DNA of 64,000 nt, taken from NCBI GenBank assembly GCA_947625515.1, contig CANQOO010000003.1, positions 62,001-126,000 on the forward strand, read 5' to 3'. A model generated the notes under the pieces. The model was not told the DNA's origin and did not search any database. It worked only from the letters and a program-made list of their open reading frames with translations. Origin of the DNA: an uncultured Clostridia bacterium (GTDB lineage Bacteria; Bacillota; Clostridia; Christensenellales; UBA1242). The position numbers were made by a program, and so were the translations under genes. Below, piece after piece: positions 30,504 to 41,883 of the stretch (position 1 is its first letter; every line of letters starts with the position of its first letter).

Positions 30504-32225
30504 ATGAGAATATCTAAACTTGTTGGAGAAAGAATTAAAGAAGTCCCAAACGGAGCGACACTGAAAAGCCACATCCTGCTTTTGCGTGCGGGATACATAA
30601 AGCAGGTCAGCACAGGCACATTCACATTGATGCCACCTGCGATGCGGGTCAATCAAAAAATTCAAAACATCATCCGCGAGGAGATGGATGCTCTTGGCGG
30701 GCAAGAGGTGCTTTTCCCTGTGGTTATGCCACGTGAGCTTTGGGAAATGAGCGGAAGATATTCCTCCATCAAGGAGGAGATGGTCAGGCTGAAAGACCGC
30801 ACGGGGCATGACATGGTGCTGGGCATGACACACGAGGAGGCCGCTGTGCATATGGCACTTAACACCGTGAAAAGTTATGACCAACTGCCGTTTATGGTGT
30901 ATCAAATTCAGACAAAATATCGCGACGAGGCACGTCCTCGCGGCGGCCTTATCCGTGCACGCGAGTTCACAATGAAGGACGCCTATTCTTTCCACGCCAC
31001 GCAGGAGGACTTGGAAAATTATTATAAAAAGGTGTATGAAGCATATTTTCGCATATTCAAGCGGATTGGCTTCAAAAAATTTACGGCTGTGAAAAGTGAC
31101 ACCGGCATGATGGGCGGCAAGGTTGCGGACGAATTTATGGCAGTGACGGACGTCGGCGAAGATAGACTTGTCATCTGCCCACACTGCGGCTATGCCAGCA
31201 ACATGGAGGTGGCAGTTTCCGTAAAAGACGAAAATGACCACACCGTTTCGGGGGAAATGGAAGAAGTTTTCACCGGAAACGCTCACACCATTGAGGAAGT
31301 TTGTGCGTTTCTGGAAGTTGACGCCAAGCACACGGCGAAGGCGGTTTGCTATCAAACATCCGACCATCGTCTTGTGGTGGTTTTCCTGCGAGGGGATTGC
31401 GACGTGAACGAAGTGAAGCTGCAAAAAATTGCAAAAAGCGAACTTCTGCCAGTTGAGGTGGAAGAATTTGGGCTTTGTGCAGGCAACATTGGCTGCGTGA
31501 ACTTGCATGTGCCAGCGGAAAGCGTGGTTGTGTATGACGCCACACTGCAAGGGCTGGAAAACTTTGTGACGGGTGCCAACAAAAAGGATTTTCACCTCAA
31601 AAACGTCAGTGCCTCGCGTGACTTAAATGGCGTGGAATTTGTGGACGTTTCGCTTGTCAAAGAGAGCGAAAAGTGTGTCAAGTGCGGCCATGAATTGACG
31701 CTGACTCGCGGCATTGAAATTGGCAACATCTTCCAACTTGGCACCAAATACACCGCGAGCATGGGCATGAAGGTGACTATGCCGGACGGAACAGCAAAAG
31801 AGCCAGTCATGGGCTGCTATGGCATCGGCGTGGGACGCAGCCTTGCCAGCATAATTGAGGAAAAGGCGGACGACAAAGGGCTTGTTTGGCCAATGACAAT
31901 CGCACCTTGGCACGTCCATCTTTGCCCGCTTCGCATGGATGACGAAAATGTCAGTGCTCTTGCCGAAGAACTTTATCGCAACATGCAAAGTGCGGGCATC
32001 GAGGTGCTGTATGATGACCGCAACGTGTCCGCGGGTGTGAAGTTGACCGACAGCGAACTGATGGGCTTGCCAATCCGCGTGCTTATCAGCCCAAAAACCA
32101 TTGCCAACTCTCAGGCTGAGGTGACGATGCGTGAAAGTGGCGAAAAACTTTTCATCAATTTCGGCGACCTTATCTCCGAACTTCGAGAGATGATTCGCGG
32201 TGAAATTGAAGAGATTGAAAAGTAA
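30504..32225 (+). CDS. proS: prolyl-tRNA synthetase
   Basis: GYIKQVSTGTFTLMPPAMRV, class II motifs, YbaK-like insertion. Confidence 0.97.
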   Translation: MRISKLVGERIKEVPNGATLKSHILLLRAGYIKQVSTGTFTLMPPAMRVNQKIQNIIREEMDALGGQEVLFPVVMPRELWEMSGRYSSIKEEMVRLKDRTGHDMVLGMTHEEAAVHMALNTVKSYDQLPFMVYQIQTKYRDEARPRGGLIRAREFTMKDAYSFHATQEDLENYYKKVYEAYFRIFKRIGFKKFTAVKSDTGMMGGKVADEFMAVTDVGEDRLVICPHCGYASNMEVAVSVKDENDHTVSGEMEEVFTGNAHTIEEVCAFLEVDAKHTAKAVCYQTSDHRLVVVFLRGDCDVNEVKLQKIAKSELLPVEVEEFGLCAGNIGCVNLHVPAESVVVYDATLQGLENFVTGANKKDFHLKNVSASRDLNGVEFVDVSLVKESEKCVKCGHELTLTRGIEIGNIFQLGTKYTASMGMKVTMPDGTAKEPVMGCYGIGVGRSLASIIEEKADDKGLVWPMTIAPWHVHLCPLRMDDENVSALAEELYRNMQSAGIEVLYDDRNVSAGVKLTDSELMGLPIRVLISPKTIANSQAEVTMRESGEKLFINFGDLISELREMIRGEIEEIEK

Positions 32226-32404
32226 AACTGTGTTGAAAAAGACTGCTTGAAATAAAAACTTCTTAAAATTATATGAAAAAATACAAAGCTTATCACTCAA
32301 ACGAGGCGACAAGACCTTATTAAGAAGTTGAAAAATTAAACACGCGTATTTTACGAAAATGCACTCTAAATTGGAATAGAAAAACAATAATCACTTCACA
32401 AATC

Positions 32405-32460
32405 TTGCATACTACACTATAAGTGGTGTAGTATGCTGCATAATAGGCACAATATATGGG
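32405..32460. repeat. Palindromic element copy 4
   Basis: tgcatactacactataagtggtgtagtatgctgcataataggcacaatatatggg. Confidence 0.8.
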
Positions 32461-32672
32461 ATTTTATGTGATTGTGTTTTTTTTGTTTTGTTTCATTTTT
32501 GTATCGTTTTTTTGTTTCATTGAAATGTGGTTTGATAAGTTAAAGATAAAAATTTCTCACACAAATTTTTATTAAACTGCTTCTTTGTTTCATTTATCAA
32601 ATTAATTTTGGTCTAGCGGAATTTGTCTTATTAATATGTCCTATTTTTTGTGATGGAAAAATATAATATGAT

Positions 32673-33317
32673 ATGAAAATTCGAAATTTAAACTGGGCGG
32701 TGCGGACTTTTGTGCTTTCAATCTTTTTGTCCATTTTTTTCAGTGTCGTATCGCAAAGTTTGTTTCCAACTCTGCCGGCGTTTCTTTCGCTTTTTGTCAT
32801 CATTTTTTTTATGGTTTTTGCCTCAATTTTCGACATGATTGGCGTGGCTGTCACAAGCACGTCGCTTGAAAATTTGGAAAAATATTCTTCCTCCAAGGGC
32901 TTTGCCACGGCAAAAAAGCTCTGTCAAAGTCGGGAAAAAGTCTCTTCGTTCTGCGGGGACGTTGTGGGGGACATCTGCGGCATCCTCAGCGGTGCTGGGG
33001 GTGTGAGTTTGGTGCTTGCCATGCACATTCAAGAGGCGGGGCTATATTTTCTCGCCACCTGTTTTGTCAGTTCTCTGATTGCGGGCCTGACAATTTTTGA
33101 CAAGGCGGTGCTGAAAGGCTACGCGGTGGAAAACTGCGAGAAAGTTGTGCTTGCCACTGGAAAAGTGATTGAGTTTTCGTTTGCAGATTTTGTTAAATCG
33201 CTTATAAAAAATAGGAAAAAGAAAAAGCAGGATAAGAATAATACAGCGAAATCTGCCCACAACAAAAAAGTTTTGAAGAAAGAATCTGACCTTAATAATC
33301 GCACAAAAAATGTGTGA
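32673..33317 (+). CDS. hypothetical membrane protein
   Basis: Several hydrophobic segments and Lys-rich tail. Confidence 0.65.
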   Translation: MKIRNLNWAVRTFVLSIFLSIFFSVVSQSLFPTLPAFLSLFVIIFFMVFASIFDMIGVAVTSTSLENLEKYSSSKGFATAKKLCQSREKVSSFCGDVVGDICGILSGAGGVSLVLAMHIQEAGLYFLATCFVSSLIAGLTIFDKAVLKGYAVENCEKVVLATGKVIEFSFADFVKSLIKNRKKKKQDKNNTAKSAHNKKVLKKESDLNNRTKNV

Positions 33318-33372
33318 GGTATTTAAAATTTCCCTTTTTTTTAAAAAAATTTGAAAAAAAGTGGGAAAACAG

Positions 33373-33560
33373 TTGACATGCAATGTTTTTTGTGATAAGA
33401 TATTGCACGTAAGAAAGCAGAAGATTCCCTTCTCACCCATCGAATTTTGTTTTGATGTGGTCACACAAATTGAATGTAAAACTTTTGCCTGAGTGTTTTC
33501 ACAATGGCAAGCAAATTTAATTTGATTTCGGGGAATTCTGCAATTTTGCAGAATTTTTTT
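33373..33560 (+). promoter_or_regulatory. infC promoter and leader with attenuator-type terminator
   Basis: TTGACA-17-TAAGAT (33373-33401); hairpin AATTCTGCAA-TT-TTGCAGAATT plus T-run (33534-33560) just before the SD. Confidence 0.7.
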
Positions 33561-33576
33561 AAAGGAGATTACGACA

Positions 33577-34089
33577 ATTTTTAAAGAACTTCAAATCAAC
33601 AACCAAATTTATGCAAAAGAAGTGCGTCTTATTGGTGAGGATGGCGAGCAACTTGGCGTGCTTTCACGGGCAGAGGCACAAGCAAAAGCCGACCAGGCTG
33701 GTCTGGACCTTGTGTTGATGTCGCCACAAGCAAATCCGCCGGTGTGCAAACTTATGGACTATGGAAAATATAAGTTTGACGCCATCAAAAAAGAGAAAGA
33801 ACTTCGCAAAAATCAAAAAATCAGCGAAATTAAAGAGATTCAACTTTCCATGAGAATTGATGAATATCACGTCAATTTCAAACTGAAAAGTGCTCAGAAA
33901 ATTTTGCAAGACGGCGACAAGGTGAAAGTTTCGCTTCGCATGCGTGGACGTGAACAAGCCTATGTCAAAAATGCGGTTGAAGATGTCAAGAAGTTTGTGG
34001 CACAACTTTCCGAGTTTGGCACGGTGGACAAAGAGCCAGCCGTAATGGGGAAGAATGTGTCTGTTGTAATCAGTCCGAAAAAAGCGTAA
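33577..34089 (+). CDS. infC: translation initiation factor IF-3, probable AUU start
   Basis: In-frame upstream ATT-TTT-AAA-GAA-CTT-CAA-ATC-AAC-AAC-CAA; SD AAAGGAG 33561-33567; EVRLIGEDGEQLGVLS. Confidence 0.93.
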   Translation: MFKELQINNQIYAKEVRLIGEDGEQLGVLSRAEAQAKADQAGLDLVLMSPQANPPVCKLMDYGKYKFDAIKKEKELRKNQKISEIKEIQLSMRIDEYHVNFKLKSAQKILQDGDKVKVSLRMRGREQAYVKNAVEDVKKFVAQLSEFGTVDKEPAVMGKNVSVVISPKKA

Positions 34090-34104
34090 AAGGAGAAAAA
34101 GAAA

Positions 34105-34299
34105 ATGCCTAAACAAAAAACACACAGCGGCGTAAAGAAAAGATTTTCACTCACCGCAACAGGGAAAGTCAAGTATGCAAGACCAGGCAAGGGTCATTTC
34201 TTGACAGCCAAAAACAAAAGTCGTAAAAGAAAGCTTCGCAAGGGCTCTTACATCAATGGGAAGAACACCCAAAACATCAAGACCTTGCTTGCAAAGTAA
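34105..34299 (+). CDS. rpmI: 50S ribosomal protein L35
   Basis: MPKQKTHSGVKKRFSLTATGKVKY. Confidence 0.97.
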   Translation: MPKQKTHSGVKKRFSLTATGKVKYARPGKGHFLTAKNKSRKRKLRKGSYINGKNTQNIKTLLAK

Positions 34300-34318
34300 G
34301 TGAATAGGAGAGTGCAAC

Positions 34319-34666
34319 ATGAGAATTAAAAGAGGCGTAAACGCAGTTAAAAAACGCAGAAAAATTTTAAAGCAAGCCAAAGGATACTTTGGTGCAAAGA
34401 GCAAACTCTATCGCACCGCACGCGAACAGGTGATGAAGAGTGGGCAATATGCTTACATCGGCAGAAAACAAAAGAAAAGAAACTTCCGTGCACTTTGGAT
34501 CACCCGCATCAATGCAGGTTGCCACGCCAACGACATTTCTTATTCACGTTTCATCAGCGGCTTGAAAAAAGCAAATGTCAACCTCAACCGCAAAGTTTTG
34601 GCTGATATGGCTGTTCGTGAGCCAGCAGCGTTTGCAGAGCTTGTTGCAGTTGCAAAAAAGGCATAA
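34319..34666 (+). CDS. rplT: 50S ribosomal protein L20
   Basis: [27 protein letters not shown]. Confidence 0.97.
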   Translation: MRIKRGVNAVKKRRKILKQAKGYFGAKSKLYRTAREQVMKSGQYAYIGRKQKKRNFRALWITRINAGCHANDISYSRFISGLKKANVNLNRKVLADMAVREPAAFAELVAVAKKA

Positions 34667-34867
34667 CTTTTGCCTATGGCTTCGGGGGAAATTTTTCTCA
34701 AAAGATTTCTATGATTTTCTATACAAGAAGTTCTTTCATAGATTATTCAAAACATTTTCCCGTCACAACTTTGCCTGATGCGTTGATATTTGTCAGCGTC
34801 ACTTTGCAAAAAAACGTCATGTTTCAAAATTATGACAGGCTGCGAAAAGCTTTTGCATAGATTATGA

Positions 34868-35887
34868 TTGGCTCATGCATACATGAGGAGTAGAATTTTG
34901 GAAAAAGCAAGCAAAAATTTCATATCCAACCTGAAAAAGCAAAAACGAGAAAACAAGTCTTTGCTTTTTTTGGATAACATCAAAATCATCAAGGACGCAC
35001 TTTCAAACAAAACAATTTTGCCAAAATGCATCCTGACAAGCCTGGACGAAGAGGCGTTTGATGCACTTGAAATTCTGCCAAACACTTTCAGACGTGCAGC
35101 TTTTGGCAATGCGTCAGGACAAGCAAATGGACAAAGTGACGGCACAAAAGCGGGGCGAATGAAAAGCGTCGTTTCAGAAGCCGTGCATTCAAAAAATGTT
35201 GACCCAAAAACTGAGCAGACTTGCAAGGCTCAAAACATTTCGTTTACAAAGCAAAGGGGTGAGCCTCAGAGCCTTTCGCAGGGACTTTCGTTTGAGGAGC
35301 AAATTCGTCTGATTGAACAGAGCGACGACTTGCCAATTTTTCGCGTTGACGAAAAAACAATCGAGCAACTTGCAGACACAAAAACACCACAGAAAGTATT
35401 ATGCATTGCATACTACACACAACATCTTGTGGATATTCCAAAACACAACTTTCTTGTGCTGGATGGCTTGCAAGACCCGGGAAATGTTGGCACGCTCATC
35501 CGAACCGCGAAGGCAAGCGGCTTTGAGGATGTCATTCTGGTGGAGTGCGTTCGCAAAAACAACGAAAAGCTTATTCGAAGTTCGGTTGGGGCAGTGCTTT
35601 CCAGCAATGTTATGGAGATGAGGCGACAAGAATTTGTCGAATTCGCCACCAAGAATGCTCTCAATCTTATCTGCTGCGACATGGATGGGCAAAGCATTTT
35701 TTCCTTTCAGCCGCAGGGGCGAGTTGGCGTTGTTGTTGGCAGCGAAGGACAGGGCGTCAGCAAGGAAATCCGCTCGCTTTGCCGTCACATGGTGAAAATT
35801 CCAATGTGCGAGGGGATTGAAAGTTTAAACGCTGGCGTCAGCGGCAGCATAATTATGTATGAAATAAACAAGAACAAATTTAATTAA
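34868..35887 (+). CDS. TrmH/SpoU-family RNA 2'-O-methyltransferase with unusual insertion
   Basis: LVLDGLQDPGNVGTLIRTAKASGF, VVGSEGQGVS, NAGVSGSIIMYE. Confidence 0.9.
   Translation: MAHAYMRSRILEKASKNFISNLKKQKRENKSLLFLDNIKIIKDALSNKTILPKCILTSLDEEAFDALEILPNTFRRAAFGNASGQANGQSDGTKAGRMKSVVSEAVHSKNVDPKTEQTCKAQNISFTKQRGEPQSLSQGLSFEEQIRLIEQSDDLPIFRVDEKTIEQLADTKTPQKVLCIAYYTQHLVDIPKHNFLVLDGLQDPGNVGTLIRTAKASGFEDVILVECVRKNNEKLIRSSVGAVLSSNVMEMRRQEFVEFATKNALNLICCDMDGQSIFSFQPQGRVGVVVGSEGQGVSKEIRSLCRHMVKIPMCEGIESLNAGVSGSIIMYEINKNKFN
35385..35432. repeat. Palindromic element copy 5, inside the SpoU-family CDS
   Basis: caccacagaaagtattatgcattgcatactacacac; 20/21 identical to copy 1 core. Confidence 0.75.
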
Positions 35888-36019
35888 ATTTAAAAACCAT
35901 TCATGGCAATTTGTTTTGAAAAATTGTTGCCATGTGATATAATTAAATTATAAGTGAAATTTTCAGAAATAAGTTTGATACAATTTCGAAGAATTGCTTA
36001 AAACAAAAAGGAGAAAACT

Positions 36020-36751
36020 ATGTCCGGACATTCAAAATGGCATAACATTCAGGCTAAAAAAGGTAAAACTGATGCCGCAAGAGGCAAAATTTTCACAAAA
36101 ATCGGCCGCGAAATCGCCGTGTGCGTTAAGCAGGGCGGCAGCGACCCGAATGTTAACAGTAAACTTAAAGACATAATCGCAAAGGCCAAGCAGAACAATA
36201 TGCCAAGCGACAACATTGAACGCTCCATCAAAAAAGCGGCGGGCGAACTTGGCGGCGTGAACTATGAGGCCATCACATATGAGGGCTACGGCGTGGGCGG
36301 CTCCGCTGTGATTGTGGAATGTTTGACTGACAACAAAAATCGCACCGCGGGCGATGTGCGTCACTCTTTTGATAAACATGGCGGCAGTTTGGGAAGCAAC
36401 GGCTGCGTTTCCTATCTTTTCAAACGCCAGGGCATTGTGGTTGTTGTGGATGTGAAGGACGCCGAGGCACTTATGCTTGACGCCATTGAACTTGGTGCGA
36501 CAGACGTTCAGGAAGATGAGGACAGCGTGGAGATTATCACTCCGGCAAACGAACATGGCAAAATGCACGAAGAGTTGGAAAAGAAGGGCTATCATGTTGT
36601 TTCCAGCGAAACCGCTCTTGTGCCAGACATGTATGTTGACCTGAGTGAAGACCAGCAAGCAAAATTCCAACGCATGCTTGACGCATTGGAAGATTTGGAC
36701 GACGTTCAGGAGGTCTATCACAACGTAAATCTTCCGGACGAGGAAGAATAA
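36020..36751 (+). CDS. YebC/PmpR family transcriptional/translational regulator
   Basis: MSGHSKWHNIQAKKGKTDAARGKIFTKIGREI. Confidence 0.96.
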   Translation: MSGHSKWHNIQAKKGKTDAARGKIFTKIGREIAVCVKQGGSDPNVNSKLKDIIAKAKQNNMPSDNIERSIKKAAGELGGVNYEAITYEGYGVGGSAVIVECLTDNKNRTAGDVRHSFDKHGGSLGSNGCVSYLFKRQGIVVVVDVKDAEALMLDAIELGATDVQEDEDSVEIITPANEHGKMHEELEKKGYHVVSSETALVPDMYVDLSEDQQAKFQRMLDALEDLDDVQEVYHNVNLPDEEE

Positions 36752-36778
36752 TCCAAGGCTTTGAGAACATTTTTTCAT

Positions 36779-36816
36779 ACACTCCGTTTTTATTTGACAA
36801 GGCGGGGTGTTTTTTA
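36779..36816 (+). terminator. Rho-independent terminator
   Basis: ACACTCCG ... CGGGGTGTTTTTT. Confidence 0.7.
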
Positions 36817-36829
36817 TTAAAATGATATC

Positions 36830-37318
36830 ATGAGAATTTTAGGAATTGACCCAGGATATGGCATTGTGGGCTTTGGCATCATCGACACGCACAGAGATAA
36901 CGCCGTCGTGGACTATGGGGTGATTGAGACGCCTAAGGAAGAAAGCTTTCCAGTTCGACTGCAACGAATTGAGGAGAGTTTACGAGTGCTTTTCGAAAGA
37001 TACAGGCCGGACGAGGTGGCGATTGAAGAGCTTTTCTATTTCCGCAATCAAACCACCGTCATTCCAGTTGCGGAAGCCCGCGGGGTGATTGTGCTGACCG
37101 CCACGAAGCATTGCGAACGCATTTTTGAATACACTCCAATGCAAATCAAGCAGGCCTTGACAGGCAACGGCCGCGCGGACAAGAAACAGATGCAATTTAT
37201 GGTCAAGGCGGTGCTGGGGCTGGAAAAAATTCCAAAGCCGGACGATGCCGCGGATGCCCTTGCCGTCGCACTATGTCACAGTCAAATCAATCCAAGACTG
37301 AACGACAATATGATTTAA
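36830..37318 (+). CDS. ruvC: crossover junction endodeoxyribonuclease RuvC
   Basis: MRILGIDPGYGIVGFG; EELFYFRNQTT. Confidence 0.96.
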   Translation: MRILGIDPGYGIVGFGIIDTHRDNAVVDYGVIETPKEESFPVRLQRIEESLRVLFERYRPDEVAIEELFYFRNQTTVIPVAEARGVIVLTATKHCERIFEYTPMQIKQALTGNGRADKKQMQFMVKAVLGLEKIPKPDDAADALAVALCHSQINPRLNDNMI

Positions 37319-37490
37319 AACCCCGTTTCTTATGAGGTTGCTTCATTTTTGAAGTTTCATAATTTTAGAAATTACATAATTTGTGAAACTACATAATTTG
37401 AAGTTACATAATTGAAGAAAAATTCGGATAATGCGATATAAGCCAAAATTTGTTACAAGGCGGAAATCAACAAAAAAAGGATGAACAAAA

Positions 37491-38090
37491 ATGATATCAT
37501 TTCTTGTCGGAACTATTGAAGAAAAAAATGAAAATTTGCTTGTGTTGGACGTGAATGGCGTGGGCTATGAGATGACAATTTCCAACAACACACTTGCAAG
37601 TTTGCCCATGGAAGGGGAAACTGTGAAAGTTTTAACATATCTGCAAGTGAGCGAAAATGTGGGAGTATGCCTGTATGGTTTTGCAACGGCAGAAGAAAAG
37701 GCGATGTTCGAAAAACTCATCACCGTCTCTGGAATTGGCCCAAAAAGTGCCATTGCTGTGCTTTCCGGCGTGAAACTTTCCGAACTTATGACCGCCATCG
37801 CAAGCGGAGATTCAACCGCACTTTCCAAAGTGAAGGGGCTTGGCAAGAAAAGTGCGGAACGCATTTGCCTGGAACTGAAAGATAAAATCACCGCCGTTTC
37901 GCTGGGCGGATTTGACGATTTGCCGCTGATGGAAAATATCAACGAGGGCGTTTTGAACGACGCCGTGCAGACTTTGATAAGTTTGGGCGTCAATAAAAAC
38001 GAAGCATATCGTCTTGCACGCAGCAAAATGACCGAAAATTGTACCGCAGAAGAAATCATCCTGAAAGTGCTCAAAGAATATGGAAAATAA
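37491..38090 (+). CDS. ruvA: Holliday junction helicase subunit RuvA
   Basis: LITVSGIGPKSAIAVLS, VKGLGKKSAERI. Confidence 0.96.
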   Translation: MISFLVGTIEEKNENLLVLDVNGVGYEMTISNNTLASLPMEGETVKVLTYLQVSENVGVCLYGFATAEEKAMFEKLITVSGIGPKSAIAVLSGVKLSELMTAIASGDSTALSKVKGLGKKSAERICLELKDKITAVSLGGFDDLPLMENINEGVLNDAVQTLISLGVNKNEAYRLARSKMTENCTAEEIILKVLKEYGK

Positions 38091-38113
38091 CATTAATCCA
38101 AAACACAAAATAA

Positions 38114-38160
38114 AGCGTAGTATGCATGCATAATACACCAATATTGGTGTGATATGCAAA
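38114..38160. repeat. Palindromic element copy 6
   Basis: gcgtagtatgcatgcataatacaccaatattggtgtgatatgcaaa. Confidence 0.8.
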
Positions 38161-38297
38161 TTATACTGCATTTGGTGTGTTTAAGCAAATTATACTGTCA
38201 TAATGATTTTGAATAATGTAAGCAAAAGAATTTCTTAATTCAATTAAAGCAAAATTAAGATTTGTTTAATACAAAATTAATTTTAAAAGGAAAGGGT

Positions 38298-39302
38298 ATG
38301 GAAGACAGGTTCATCACAAGCTCCAAAAATTGGACGGACGCCGAGATTGAAAATTCACTCAGGCCGACGGCACTGACGCAGTATGTGGGGCAAAGCAAGG
38401 TTAAACAGAGTTTGCAGGTGTATATTCAGGCGGCGAAAACTCGAAAAGATGCACTGGACCATGTGCTTTTGTATGGTCCTCCGGGGCTTGGCAAGACGAC
38501 GCTTGCACATATTATTGCAAACGAACTGGGCTCTCAGTTTAAGGTGACATCTGGCCCGGCGATTGAGCATGCTGCCGACCTTGCGGCAATTCTCACAAAT
38601 CTTGGCAAGAACGACGTGCTTTTTATTGACGAAATTCACCGCCTGAACAAGAGCGTTGAGGAAATTTTATATCCTGCCATGGAGGATTTTGCACTGGACT
38701 TTATCGTCGGCAAAGGGCCTTCGGCGAAAAATATGCGGCTTAAAATTCAGCCTTTCACGCTGATTGGTGCCACCACCAAGGCGGGCATGCTGACGGGCCC
38801 ACTGCGTGACAGATTTGGTGTGATTTGCCGTTTGGAACTTTATGAGCCGCAAGAGCTTCAAGAAATCATCACGCGTTCGGCGGGGATTTTGAAAATCGAC
38901 ATTGACCCCGAAGCAAGCCTGGACATCGCAAAACGCTCGCGAGGCACGCCGCGAATCGCAAACAGGCTTCTTAAACGTGTGCGTGACTATGCTGAGGTTT
39001 TGGGCTCCGGCAAAATCACTAAACAAATCACTGACCAGGCACTTTCAAAAATGGAAATTGACGACCTAGGGCTGGATTTCATCGACCGCAAAATTTTGGA
39101 CAGCATCATCAACAAGTTCGGCGGCGGCCCTGTGGGTTTGGAAACGCTTGCCGCAACAATTTGTGAGGACAGTGGAACTATTGAGGACGTCTATGAGCCA
39201 TATCTTTTGCAACTTGGCTTCATCGCACGCACTCCACGTGGGCGAATTGCACTTGAAAACGCTTATAAGCATTTGGGGCTTGATGTGCCAGAGCATCAGT
39301 GA
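38298..39302 (+). CDS. ruvB: Holliday junction helicase RuvB
   Basis: [35 protein letters not shown]. Confidence 0.97.
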   Translation: MEDRFITSSKNWTDAEIENSLRPTALTQYVGQSKVKQSLQVYIQAAKTRKDALDHVLLYGPPGLGKTTLAHIIANELGSQFKVTSGPAIEHAADLAAILTNLGKNDVLFIDEIHRLNKSVEEILYPAMEDFALDFIVGKGPSAKNMRLKIQPFTLIGATTKAGMLTGPLRDRFGVICRLELYEPQELQEIITRSAGILKIDIDPEASLDIAKRSRGTPRIANRLLKRVRDYAEVLGSGKITKQITDQALSKMEIDDLGLDFIDRKILDSIINKFGGGPVGLETLAATICEDSGTIEDVYEPYLLQLGFIARTPRGRIALENAYKHLGLDVPEHQ

Positions 39303-39321
39303 TGCAAAAATTTTTGGAAGA

Positions 39322-39376
39322 TTGCATTGCACTATACAAAGTGTAATATGCACGCATAATACACCACATATTGTAG
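39322..39376. repeat. Palindromic element copy 7
   Basis: tgcattgcactatacaaagtgtaatatgcacgcataatacaccacatattgtag. Confidence 0.8.
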
Positions 39377-39464
39377 AAAAACTCTAATGCGAAAAATCGC
39401 TAACTAAATAAGAAAATTCTGAAACAAACGCTGCTAGTAAGCACTAATATGGAAACTAAAAATA

Positions 39465-40556
39465 ATGGAAGAAAACAGAAACCTTTTGAGAAGCACATAT
39501 TTTTATGACCTGCCAAGCGAGTTGATTGCTCAGACGCCGATTGAGCCACGCGACCACTCGCGACTTTTTTGCTATAATCGCAAGACAGGCAAGATTTTGC
39601 ACAAACACTTTTATGATATTTTGGACTTTCTTCATGCCGGCGACGTGCTTGTGGTCAACAATACCAAGGTTTTGCCGGCACGCCTTTTTGGATTTAAGTC
39701 CAGCACGGGAGCAAAAATTGAGGTGCTTTTGCAAAAACGTATCGACCTCAAAAATTGGGAAGTAATCACCAAGCCTGCCAAGCGTTTAGACATCGGCACC
39801 GAGGTGGTGTTCAATGAAAACATCAAGTGCGTTGTCACCGAAAAAGGGGATTATGGTGCCTGCAAAATTCGTTTCGAATTCTCGCCAAACAAAACATTTG
39901 AAGAGCATTTGATGGAGATTGGCACCATGCCGCTGCCGCCATACATCAAGGAAAAACTGAAAAATCGCGACCGCTATCAGACAGTGTATGCCAAAGTTGA
40001 GGGTTCCAGTGCCGCTCCGACGGCTGGGCTTCATTTCACGCCCGAACTTCTGCAAAAAATTCGCGAAAAGGGCGTGGAAATTTGCGAGGTGCTGCTGCAT
40101 GTGGGACTAGGCACTTTCCGCCCAGTGAAGGAGGACAACATCCAAAATCACGAGATGCACAGCGAATATTTTGAAATTTCGCCTGAGGTCGCGGAAAAAA
40201 TTAACAAGGCCAAAAAAGAGGGGCGAAGGATTATTGCCGTCGGCACAACTTCGGTGCGAGTGCTGGAAAGCGGTGCGGCTTTGCGAAGCGAAGTTGAAGG
40301 AAGCGACATTGAAAAAGATAAGGGAAATTATGTTCTCATTCCGCAAAAACGTGAGACAAAAATTTTCATCTATCCGCCATACAAATTCAAAATGGTGGAC
40401 GCTCTCATCACCAATTTCCATCTGCCGGAAAGCACGCTTATCATGCTTGTTTCGGCATTTGTGGGCGACATCGACAAAACTTTGGCACTTTATGAAACCG
40501 CCGTGCAGGAAAAATATCGTTTCTTTTCTTTCGGCGATGCCATGTTTTTGGAGTGA
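39465..40556 (+). CDS. queA: S-adenosylmethionine:tRNA ribosyltransferase-isomerase
   Basis: YDLPSELIAQTPIEPRDHSRL, SAAPTAGLHFT. Confidence 0.96.
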   Translation: MEENRNLLRSTYFYDLPSELIAQTPIEPRDHSRLFCYNRKTGKILHKHFYDILDFLHAGDVLVVNNTKVLPARLFGFKSSTGAKIEVLLQKRIDLKNWEVITKPAKRLDIGTEVVFNENIKCVVTEKGDYGACKIRFEFSPNKTFEEHLMEIGTMPLPPYIKEKLKNRDRYQTVYAKVEGSSAAPTAGLHFTPELLQKIREKGVEICEVLLHVGLGTFRPVKEDNIQNHEMHSEYFEISPEVAEKINKAKKEGRRIIAVGTTSVRVLESGAALRSEVEGSDIEKDKGNYVLIPQKRETKIFIYPPYKFKMVDALITNFHLPESTLIMLVSAFVGDIDKTLALYETAVQEKYRFFSFGDAMFLE

Positions 40557-40576
40557 CTCCTCCGCTTGGGCAACGC

Positions 40577-40597
40577 TGCCGCTCACGGCAATTTTTT
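40577..40597 (+). terminator. Rho-independent terminator after queA
   Basis: TGCCG-CTCA-CGGCA then ATTTTTT. Confidence 0.7.
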
Positions 40598-40707
40598 GAA
40601 AAGATAAGATATTTTAAACATTTAAAAAATATGTAAACAACTTTGAAGCACGTAAAACATAATCTAAAAAATGTCAATAAAAAACATGCAAAGTGCCAAG
40701 AATTTAA

Positions 40708-41882
<1,175 letters not shown>

Positions 41883-41883
<1 letters not shown>

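Noticed and set aside
30486-31595. 369-aa minus-strand ORF
   Set aside because: Antisense to proS; no recognisable protein features.
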